A stretch of DNA of 64,000 nt from UBA7985 sp965658725. Lineage in GTDB: Bacteria > Pseudomonadota > Alphaproteobacteria > UBA7985. The position numbers and the translations under genes are program-made. Positions 36,689-43,626 of the stretch are shown here, piece after piece. The stretch covers positions 1-64,000 of the forward strand of contig CBFHUI010000002.1 of the NCBI GenBank assembly GCA_965658725.1, in the 5' to 3' direction. Position 1 is the stretch's first letter. Each line of letters begins with the position of its first letter. The notes under the pieces are model-generated. The model was given only the letters and a program-made list of their open reading frames with translations. It did no database searches and was not told the DNA's origin.

Positions 36689-37192
36689 TTAGGCGGCGCG
36701 GGTTTGCAGGTCTTTCAGGACCGGTTCGAACCGCAAGCGGTCTTCTTCGGTCATAATCGACAGCATCACTTGCCGGAAGCCCGAGAGGCTGGCCGGATCT
36801 GCGCCTTCGAAGGCTGTGACCAGAAGCGTGCGCTGTGCGTCGATGAGTTCGTCGAGCAAGGCCTGTCCCTGCTCGGAAACCAACAGCAGCCGCTGCCGAC
36901 GATCGCTCGCCCCGACTTTCTGTTTCACCAGCCCGCTGTCGATCAACCGGCGCAGGACTCGGGCGAGGCTCTGCTTAGTGATGTTCAGAATCTCCAGCAG
37001 ATGACCCACGGTGATGCCGCCGTTCGTGCCGATAAAGTAGAGCGCTCGGTGGTGCGCGCGGCCCAGATCATGGTCTTCCAGAATCCGGTCGGCGACGTCG
37101 GTAAAGTCCCGATAGGCAAAGAACATCAGTTCGATAGCCTCGCGCGCGGCGGCATCAAGGGATTCGGATGGAGCGGTTGGCTTTTCAGACAC
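36689..37192 (-). CDS. MarR family transcriptional regulator
   Basis: 167 residues from a GTG at 37192. The winged helix is seen in GRAHHRALYFIGTNGGITVG (part), ILNITKQSLARVLRRLIDSGLV as the recognition helix region, and DRRQRLLLVSEQGQALLDEL as the wing and dimer helix. MarR proteins bind short inverted repeats and respond to small ligands. A perfect inverted repeat lies 34 bp upstream, between it and ilvE, so autoregulation and control of ilvE are plausible. Upstream in-frame starts would run over that repeat. Confidence 0.88.
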   Translation of the reverse strand: MSEKPTAPSESLDAAAREAIELMFFAYRDFTDVADRILEDHDLGRAHHRALYFIGTNGGITVGHLLEILNITKQSLARVLRRLIDSGLVKQKVGASDRRQRLLLVSEQGQALLDELIDAQRTLLVTAFEGADPASLSGFRQVMLSIMTEEDRLRFEPVLKDLQTRAA

Positions 37193-37225
37193 AGGGTCTT
37201 CTCTTGGCTGAGGATGTGAAGAAAA

Positions 37226-37246
37226 TATGTCAGGAGTGTTGACATA
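37226..37246. promoter_or_regulatory. MarR operator-like inverted repeat with -35 box
   Basis: TATGTCA (37226-37232) and TGACATA (37240-37246) form a perfect 7-bp inverted repeat with a 7-base spacer, the size of known MarR sites. The right arm overlaps TTGACA (37239-37244), a perfect -35 box pointing to ilvE; the -10 is poor (TAGTGG at 37262). Confidence 0.6.
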
Positions 37247-37314
37247 AATCCAGCCCCCCTTTAGTGGCGAAGGGGAGGAATTTTCCAAAAATTGCGCGTG
37301 GTGGAGTCTGCAGT

Positions 37315-38187
37315 ATGGCAACCGTTCCGTTTGATAAGCTCGGTGGGAAACTTTGGTACAACGGCGAAGTGGTCGATTGGGATGAGGGCAAGCTGCACAT
37401 CCTGAGCCACGGTTTGCACTATGGCTCCTGCGTCTTTGAGGGCGAGCGCGCCTATGGGGGAAAGATTTTCAAGCACCAGGAACACACGGATCGACTGTTT
37501 AAGTCGGCTGAAATCCTGGGCATGGAGATCGGTTACTCGAACAAGGAACTGTATGACGCGGGCTATGACTCACTGCACGCGCAGGGCTTTGAAGACGCTT
37601 ATGTTCGGGCTGTTGCCTGGCGCGGGTCGGAGATGATGGCGATTTCTGCCCAGCAAACGACGACCCACGTTGCGGTCATCTGTTGGGACATGGGATCCTA
37701 CTTCGATCCTGAAGCGCGGATGGCGGGGATCAAGCTGCAGTGGGCCAAATACAAGCGGCCTTCGCCCGAGTGTGCCCCCGTTCACGCTAAGGCTGCTGGG
37801 CTGTACATGATTTGCACGGTCTCCAAGCATGAAGCTGAGGCCCAGGGCTTCAACGATGCGCTTATGGTCGATTGGCGCGGGTACGTGGCGGAATGCACCG
37901 GGGCAAACATCTTTTTCGTCAAGGACGGTGCGCTGCACACGCCGACGCCGGATTGCTTCTTGAACGGGATCACGCGGCAGACGGTGATCGAACGGGCCAA
38001 GGCCAAGGGGATCGATGTCATCGAGCGGCACATCCTGCCCGAGGAGCTGGTGGAGATGCAGGAAGTCTTTATCGTTGGCACCGCGGCGGAAGTTACGCCC
38101 ATCAACCAGATCGGCGACGTTAACTATCAGGTCGGGGAAGTGACGCGCGACCTGCTCACGGACTACCACCACCACGTTCGCGGCTAG
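37315..38187 (+). CDS. ilvE: Branched-chain amino acid aminotransferase
   Basis: 290 residues from ATG 37315 with GTGGAG upstream, a fold type IV PLP enzyme. Recognisable parts are LHILSHGLHYGSCVFEGERAY, the PLP lysine in CAPVHAKAAGLYM (near 155), MVDWRGYVAECTGANIFFV and FIVGTAAEVTPI. It interconverts Val, Leu, Ile and their 2-oxo acids with glutamate. It is divergent from marR and followed by a terminator. Confidence 0.94.
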   Translation: MATVPFDKLGGKLWYNGEVVDWDEGKLHILSHGLHYGSCVFEGERAYGGKIFKHQEHTDRLFKSAEILGMEIGYSNKELYDAGYDSLHAQGFEDAYVRAVAWRGSEMMAISAQQTTTHVAVICWDMGSYFDPEARMAGIKLQWAKYKRPSPECAPVHAKAAGLYMICTVSKHEAEAQGFNDALMVDWRGYVAECTGANIFFVKDGALHTPTPDCFLNGITRQTVIERAKAKGIDVIERHILPEELVEMQEVFIVGTAAEVTPINQIGDVNYQVGEVTRDLLTDYHHHVRG

Positions 38188-38206
38188 CGGCAGGGTGTCT
38201 GCGGTC

Positions 38207-38257
38207 GGCGCGCTACGCGCGCCGGCATTTTGCCAGCCTCGGGTGGCCTGCGGCCAC
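38207..38257. repeat. Two GC-rich palindromes after ilvE (REP-like)
   Basis: GGCGCGC-TAC-GCGCGCC (38207-38223) and GTGGCC-TGC-GGCCAC (38243-38257) form two compact hairpins in the ilvE-pgsA intergenic region. They resemble dispersed extragenic palindromes, but I saw no second copy in the window. Confidence 0.4.
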
Positions 38258-38320
38258 ACGCTCGGCCTGCGTGCCGGGCGCTGTCAGTCACAGGCTCCAG
38301 AGCGGTATACCGACATCATG

Positions 38321-38354
38321 CCCGCTCAACACGCTCCGCTTTGAGCGGGGTTTT
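38321..38354 (+). terminator. Intrinsic terminator of ilvE
   Basis: CCCGCTCAA (38321-38329) pairs with TTGAGCGGG (38341-38349) and is followed by GTTTT. It reads on the plus strand; its end touches the stop codon of the convergent pgsA. Confidence 0.7.
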
Positions 38355-38934
38355 ACGGCTTTGAGAGAAATACACGGACGTAGTCTGCAGCGCTGAGCCA
38401 GCTTGCCGCCACTGCCACCCAAAGCGGCCAGACCACCAGCGGGCTTGCCAGCGTTGTCGGTGCAGGGCGCAGGCCCAAGGCAGTAAAGCTGATGTCTGCC
38501 AACGCCATGGCCATAGCCATGCACTGCACCACCGTTTTCATCTTGCCCAGGCTGCGCACGTCCAGCCTCCAGTTCTGCGCCAGCGCCGCTTCGCGCAGAC
38601 CGCCGACGAGAAGATCGCGGCTGATCAGCAGCAGTACGGGCGCCACCACGGCCAGCGTGGGCACCAGGATCGCCAGTCCGACCCCCGCGCACAGCATCAG
38701 AACTTTGTCGGCCACGGGGTCGAGAATAGCCCCCAGTGTGCTTTCCTGCCCCAGCCGCCGCGCCAGCAGGCCGTCGAGCACGTCGCTCATGCATGCGATG
38801 GCAAAGAGCCCGAAGGCTACGGGCAGTCCTACAGCGCCCGAAACCGTTCCCTGCGCCACCAGCACCAGCAACACGCCAACCACGGGTGCGAGCAGCAGGC
38901 GGAGAAGGGTCAGGGTGTTGGGTATGTGCTGCAT
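38353..38934 (-). CDS. pgsA: CDP-diacylglycerol-glycerol-3-phosphate phosphatidyltransferase
   Basis: 193 residues, strongly hydrophobic with about five helices. The CDP-alcohol phosphotransferase motif D-x2-DG-x2-AR-x8-G-x3-D-x3-D is complete in DVLDGLLARRLGQ through GAILDPVADK (about 52-78). PgsA makes phosphatidylglycerol phosphate in the inner membrane. It is 6 bp downstream of uvrC, a pairing found in many proteobacteria. Confidence 0.92.
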   Translation of the reverse strand: MQHIPNTLTLLRLLLAPVVGVLLVLVAQGTVSGAVGLPVAFGLFAIACMSDVLDGLLARRLGQESTLGAILDPVADKVLMLCAGVGLAILVPTLAVVAPVLLLISRDLLVGGLREAALAQNWRLDVRSLGKMKTVVQCMAMAMALADISFTALGLRPAPTTLASPLVVWPLWVAVAASWLSAADYVRVFLSKP

Positions 38935-38940
38935 GAGGCG

Positions 38941-40959
38941 TTATTCCTGATGGAAGTGGTCGTAGATTTTCTGCGCGACCGTCTCCGAAATACCATCAAC
39001 GCCTTCGAGATCGGTGACGCTCGCTCGGGAGACTGAGCGAGCGGAGCCGAAGTGCAGCAGCAGCGCCTTTTTCCGCCGAGGACCGATCCCTGGTACGTCG
39101 TCCAGTGGGCTCTTTTTGATGGCAGCAGAGCGCTTCGCGCGGTGCGTGCCAATGGCGAAGCGGTGAACTTCATCGCGCAGACGCTGAAGGTAGTAGAGCA
39201 CCGGATCGCGCTCGGGCATCTGAAAGGCGGGCGCGTCGGGCATGAAGAATTGCTCTCGCCCGGCATTGCGGTCAGGCCCTTTAGCAATGGCGACCAGGGG
39301 TACGTCATCGATGCCCAGCTCGGTCAGAGTCTCGACCACGGCCGAGAGCTGCCCCTTGCCACCGTCAATCAGCACCAGATCCGGCCACTGTCCATGGTCG
39401 CGGTCGGGGTCTTCCTTGAGCGCCCGAGAGAAGCGGCGGTGGAACACCTCGCGCATCATGGCGTAGTCGTCGCCTGGCGCGGTATCAGACTTGATGTTGA
39501 ACTTGCGGTAGCTGTTCTTGATGAAGCCTTCCGGCCCGGCGACCACCATGGCGCCGACGGCATTCGCGCCCTGAATGTGCGAGTTGTCGTAGACCTCGAT
39601 CCGTTCAGGCGGCGCGGACAGACCAAACGCTTCAGCAACACCATCGAGCAGGCGACGCTGGGTGGAGGATTCGGCCTGCCGCCGCTCCAGCGCTTCCCGC
39701 GCGTTCCGGGTTGCGTTGGCCATGACGTCGCGCTTGACCCCGCGCTGGGGTCGTAGCAGCTGCACCTTGCGTTCTGCCTTGGCGGACAGGGCTTCTGTCA
39801 GCAGGTCGAACTCCACCGGGTCGTGGCTCACCAGGACCAGCCTTGGCACCGGCTTGTCCGCGTAGAACTGTCCGATGAAGCTGGCCAGCACGTCGGGGAT
39901 TTCGTCGCTCTTGTCGTGACGGGGGAAGTAGGCGCGGTTTCCGTAGTTGCGGCCAGCCCGGTAGAAAAACACCTGCACGCAAATCTGACCACTGGCGCTA
40001 AAGGCTGCGATGACGTCGGCGTCTTCGATCTCCCCCTGCAGGTTGACGTCCTGATGCGCCTGTACTGCGCTGAGTGCGCGCAGGCGATCGCGCAGCATGG
40101 CGGCGCGCTCGAACTGCAGGTTCTCTGCTGCTTCCTGCATGGTCACGGCAAGCTCATCTTGAATGCGCCGGCTTTCACCGAAGAGGAAGGCTTTCGCCTC
40201 TGCCACCAAGGCGTCGTAGCCGTCCTGATCGATCTTGCCGACGCACGGCGCGGAGCAACGCTTGATCTGGTAGAGCAAGCAGGGGCGTGTCCGGTTCTCG
40301 AACACAGAATCCGAGCACGAGCGCAGGAGGAAAGCTTTCTCCAGTGCCGTTACAGTCCGATTGACCGACTTGGCACTGGCAAAGGGGCCGAAGTAGTCGC
40401 CCTTGCGCCGGTGCGCGCCGCGGTGCTTCGTCACCTGCGCAAAGGCGTGGTCGGCAGTCAGCAGGATGTAGGGAAAGGATTTGTCGTCCCGCAGCAGCAC
40501 GTTGTAGCGCGGCTGAAAGCGCTTGATCAGGTTGGACTCGAGCAGCAGGGCTTCGACCTCGCTGTTGGTCACCACGATCTCCAGCCCCTTGGTTTCAGCC
40601 ACCATCCGGCGCAGACGGTTGGGTAGACGTTCCAGCTGGGTGTAGTTGGTAACCCGGCGACGCAGGTTGCGTGCCTTGCCCACGTAGATCGGGTCACCCC
40701 GGCGGTCGAGCATTCGGTACACGCCAGGTGAGCTGCTCAGGGTCTTCACGCCATCCCGGAGCGTTTGCAAGCCCATGGCAAGGTCAGAACCGACTTCATC
40801 AGGAGACGTAGGCTGTGCGCCGGGAGAGGCCGCGGCAGCGTCCTCGTAGTCCGCAGCGTCCTCGTTCAGGGTCAGAGCAACAGACTCATGCGCCGGCATC
40901 GCGGCGCGCTTGCCGCCGGCGCTGCTGTCGTTTTCCCGAAGGGTTTTAGCGCGTCGCAT
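38941..40959 (-). CDS. uvrC: Excinuclease ABC subunit C
   Basis: 672 residues from ATG 40959. After about 55 low-complexity acidic residues come the GIY-YIG nuclease (SPGVYRMLDRRGDPIYVGKA), the cysteine cluster region CSAPCVGKI, the UvrB-binding UVR motif (ENLQFERAAMLRDRLRAL), the RNase H-like nuclease (ERIEVYDNSHIQGANAVGAM, VLIDGGKGQL) and a C-terminal helix-hairpin-helix pair (DVPGIGPRRKKALLLHFGS). It cuts on both sides of a lesion. The start is uncertain; ATG 40899 is an alternative and an open frame continues to 41118. UvrB is at 43.6 kb. Confidence 0.94.
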   Translation of the reverse strand: MRRAKTLRENDSSAGGKRAAMPAHESVALTLNEDAADYEDAAAASPGAQPTSPDEVGSDLAMGLQTLRDGVKTLSSSPGVYRMLDRRGDPIYVGKARNLRRRVTNYTQLERLPNRLRRMVAETKGLEIVVTNSEVEALLLESNLIKRFQPRYNVLLRDDKSFPYILLTADHAFAQVTKHRGAHRRKGDYFGPFASAKSVNRTVTALEKAFLLRSCSDSVFENRTRPCLLYQIKRCSAPCVGKIDQDGYDALVAEAKAFLFGESRRIQDELAVTMQEAAENLQFERAAMLRDRLRALSAVQAHQDVNLQGEIEDADVIAAFSASGQICVQVFFYRAGRNYGNRAYFPRHDKSDEIPDVLASFIGQFYADKPVPRLVLVSHDPVEFDLLTEALSAKAERKVQLLRPQRGVKRDVMANATRNAREALERRQAESSTQRRLLDGVAEAFGLSAPPERIEVYDNSHIQGANAVGAMVVAGPEGFIKNSYRKFNIKSDTAPGDDYAMMREVFHRRFSRALKEDPDRDHGQWPDLVLIDGGKGQLSAVVETLTELGIDDVPLVAIAKGPDRNAGREQFFMPDAPAFQMPERDPVLYYLQRLRDEVHRFAIGTHRAKRSAAIKKSPLDDVPGIGPRRKKALLLHFGSARSVSRASVTDLEGVDGISETVAQKIYDHFHQE

Positions 40960-41306
40960 AATGTGAAAACTTAACTTGCTTTTCTGGGTTTCCAAAGGAA
41001 CGAATGAGTTAACCACGGTTTCTGTGGATAACCCTGTCGATAATTTGTCACGCCTGACCGACTCTTCCCTGTTTTCAGTGTTTTGGCAGGGGGTGACCAA
41101 AACTTGTGCAGTTTCCACCCTAGTGATTTAAGGTGTTGAAATTAAATCGAAATTTTTGACCCTACAAAGCCTTGCTCACTGATATTGTTGGCTTTTTTGG
41201 CCTGATGCGGAGTCGCAATTTACTTTTGGCCGGACTGTAGACAATCCGGTCCAAATCCGCCGAAACTGCTGGAATCCCTGCGAATTTTCGGTGTGAGACA
41301 AAAAAA
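40960..41306. other. uvrC-folB intergenic region with an inverted DnaA-box pair
   Basis: I see no gene in these 347 bases, although the uvrC frame stays open to 41118. The stretch is richer in A and T than its surroundings. At 41008-41032 it has GTTAACCAC, 7 bases, GTGGATAAC, an inverted repeat with one mismatch; the right arm contains TGTGGATAA (41023-41031), an exact DnaA box. I found no alphaproteobacterial SOS box (GTTC-N7-GTTC) here. The uvrC promoter should lie in this stretch but I cannot place it. Confidence 0.5.
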
Positions 41307-41669
41307 TCAGTTGCGACGCAAGCGCACCGTGACCGAAGCGCACTCAGCGTCGTCGAAAACGTCCAGTTTTTCGCCGCGAACTTCCAGAGTGATCATCCGC
41401 GGATCGTCGAACAAGCGGTTGGCCAACTCATCCACCAGCGTTTCCAGCAAGTTGAAGTGTCCCTCGGTGACCATGGTCCGTGCCGTCTCGACGAAGACTT
41501 CGTAGCTCAGCACCTTACTGAAGTCGTCAGACAGGCGCTCGGGCAGATCCACGTCCGCTTGAAACGAAAGCCGCACCCGCTGGGGGGCTTCGTGCTCGTG
41601 GGGGTAAATGCCGATATTGGCCGACACCAGCAGGTTATCGACGGAAATGCTGCGTTCTCGAATGATCAT
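41307..41669 (-). CDS. folB: Dihydroneopterin aldolase
   Basis: 120 residues, the usual length. The N-terminal NLLVSANIGIYPHEHEAPQ carries the conserved Glu, SKVLSYEVFVETAR the Tyr, and HFNLLETLVDELA the second Glu, all lining the pterin pocket. A lysine (GEKLDVF) is at the usual catalytic place. It converts dihydroneopterin to hydroxymethyl-dihydropterin in folate synthesis. It lies 9 bp downstream of the SDR gene, suggesting one operon. Confidence 0.92.
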   Translation of the reverse strand: MIIRERSISVDNLLVSANIGIYPHEHEAPQRVRLSFQADVDLPERLSDDFSKVLSYEVFVETARTMVTEGHFNLLETLVDELANRLFDDPRMITLEVRGEKLDVFDDAECASVTVRLRRN

Positions 41670-41678
41670 TCGAAAGGC

Positions 41679-42458
41679 CTATTCGATGGGGACAGGCCGG
41701 TCTGGTGCAGGTGCGGCCCAGTTTAGGTGCTGACCGCCATCCAAAGCGATCATTTGCCCCGTCATAGACTGTGCGCCGAGGATGAAGTCAACCGCGTGGC
41801 AGATGTCCGCCAGAGGGGTGGCGACCTTCAGGGGGGTGTCCTGAACTTGTTCGTCGAAATGTTCCTGACTTTGGCGTGGTGACGGCAGAGTGGGGCCAGG
41901 GCCGATGCCGTTGACGCGGATGCCGCGCGGGGCAAGGGCGAGGGCGAGCTGCTTGGTTAAGCCCCACAGCGCGTACTTGGACGCGGTGTAGGAGATGAAG
42001 TGCTCCGTCAGGTTCCAGACCCGTTGGTCGATCATGTTAATGATCGCGCCGCCGTTGGCGTTTTCGGGGAACTGCCGGGCCAGCGCTTGGCTCAACACCA
42101 ACGGCGCGCGCAGGTTCGGCTCCATGTGGCTGTCCCAAGAAGCACGGTCAGCGGTGTCGATGGAGTCGTACTGAAAGGCTGAAGCGTTGTTGATCAGGGC
42201 GGTGAGCGGCGCATCCAGTTGCGCGCTAGCGTGGGCGACCAAATCACTGACCTCAGCCTCGGCGCTCAGATCTGCCTTAACCAGTGCGGCGCGGCCGCCT
42301 GCCGCTTCTATGGCCTGTGCGGTTTGTTCCGCGCCGGACGCGCTGGCTCGGTAGTGCAGGGCGACAGCCCATCCCTGTGCGCCCAAGTGCTCGGCCATGG
42401 CGGCGCCGATGCGCTGGGCTGCGCCGGTGATCAGAACTGCATTGGAGGTTGAAGCCAC
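41679..42458 (-). CDS. SDR family oxidoreductase, FolM/pteridine reductase-like
   Basis: 259 residues of the short-chain dehydrogenase family. The cofactor motif is TGAAQRIG (residues 11-18) with Arg in the TGx3RxG form typical of pteridine reductases and FolM rather than TGx3GxG. The NNAS motif, catalytic YTASKYALWGL (Tyr-x3-Lys) and a C-terminal ALDGGQHLNW follow. Together with adjacent folB this suggests reduction of dihydropterin or dihydrofolate with NADPH. The assignment to FolM activity is inference from motif and context. Confidence 0.83.
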   Translation of the reverse strand: MASTSNAVLITGAAQRIGAAMAEHLGAQGWAVALHYRASASGAEQTAQAIEAAGGRAALVKADLSAEAEVSDLVAHASAQLDAPLTALINNASAFQYDSIDTADRASWDSHMEPNLRAPLVLSQALARQFPENANGGAIINMIDQRVWNLTEHFISYTASKYALWGLTKQLALALAPRGIRVNGIGPGPTLPSPRQSQEHFDEQVQDTPLKVATPLADICHAVDFILGAQSMTGQMIALDGGQHLNWAAPAPDRPVPIE

Positions 42459-42476
42459 GGGTCCAGCCCCTTGAGT

Positions 42477-43412
42477 TTAGGAAAAGCTGAAATAGAAATA
42501 GGCTGCAAAGACGCCGAGGAAAGCCAGACCCAGCCAGCGACCGATGCTTCGCCCTGCAACCAACAAACCAACGAGCGCGATCGATGAGACGCCGAAAAGG
42601 ATCAGGCTGCCGTGGTAGAGCTCGCCGGGAATTGAGACCGGTGAGATAAAGGCCACCAAACCCAAAACCAGCATAATGTTCGTCAGATTGGACCCGACGA
42701 TATTGCCAATAACCACTTCCCGGTGTCCTTGCCGCGCTGCAGCGATGGAGGCGAACAGCTCGGGTAGACTGGTCCCGATGGCAACAACGGTCGCGCCGAT
42801 GACGGCTTCAGGGATGTGGAGGGCTTCAGCGAGTTCAACGGCGCCGTAAATGAAGCTCTGTCCGCCCAAGATCAGCACCAGCAATCCGCCAAACAGCGAA
42901 AGGCTTGCCAGCCCCCAGCCCCAGGCGACGTCGGGGGCCTCTTCGACCGTCGAGCTGTCGCGACCGGTGCGGAAGATCACAACCGCGTGGACCACCATGG
43001 CCAGCAGCAGCAAAGCGCCGAACCATCGGGGTAGAAACTCCAGTCCATAAGCCAGCACCAGAACCACAAGCGTCGCTACCACAAGGATCGATCCGTCGCG
43101 GCGCACAGTGGCCGGTGCGCAGCAAAGCGGCAGAAGCAGGGCCGTAACACCACCGATCAGCAGCACGTTCGTGATGTTCGAACCAATTACGTTACCAACG
43201 GCGACGTCCGGTACTCCGGAGAGCGCTGCACCCACGGTCACAACGACCTCTGGCGCGCTGGTGCCCCAGGCGACGACGGTCAGGCCGATGATAAAGGGAG
43301 AGATGCCGATCAACCGTGAGACCGAGACGGCCCCTCGGATCATGAAGTCTGCCCCAAAACTCAACGCGGCCAGTCCGGCGATCAACAGGAGTGATGGGAT
43401 CAACAGGTCCAA
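42477..43412 (-). CDS. Calcium/sodium antiporter (YrbG/CaxA-like)
   Basis: 311 residues from a TTG at 43412, chosen because AAGGACG lies 9 bases upstream and the protein then begins with a membrane helix; the frame to 43487 adds polar residues. Two Na/Ca-exchanger repeats are evident: GTSAPEVVVTVGAALSG with GNVIGSNITNVLLIGG, and GTSLPELFASIAAARQG with GNIVGSNLTNIMLVLG. About ten membrane helices. It exchanges Ca2+ for Na+ or H+ at the inner membrane; ion preference is inferred. It is divergent from uvrB. Confidence 0.9.
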   Translation of the reverse strand: MDLLIPSLLLIAGLAALSFGADFMIRGAVSVSRLIGISPFIIGLTVVAWGTSAPEVVVTVGAALSGVPDVAVGNVIGSNITNVLLIGGVTALLLPLCCAPATVRRDGSILVVATLVVLVLAYGLEFLPRWFGALLLLAMVVHAVVIFRTGRDSSTVEEAPDVAWGWGLASLSLFGGLLVLILGGQSFIYGAVELAEALHIPEAVIGATVVAIGTSLPELFASIAAARQGHREVVIGNIVGSNLTNIMLVLGLVAFISPVSIPGELYHGSLILFGVSSIALVGLLVAGRSIGRWLGLAFLGVFAAYFYFSFS

Positions 43413-43626
43413 AAGAAAATACGTCCTTGTGTTGGGCGTGTTGCAAGGGTGGGCGGTGGATTGGCGACACAGGGACACCGCGTGCACTTATACTGATGAA
43501 ATCTTGGCTTGCACGGGTTTGGTTCAAGTGGTCCTACCAAAAATTAACCGAGGGAAGCTGCGTTGCGTCCGCGCTAAGAAGGCCTAGATAGAAGAGTCGC
43601 GGATTTATTCAGACGGGGAAGCTCGG

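Noticed and set aside
43488..43626. SOS box upstream of uvrB
   Set aside because: GTTC followed by GTCC is seen near 43525 but the spacing is not the 7 bases of the alphaproteobacterial GTTC-N7-GTTC LexA site.
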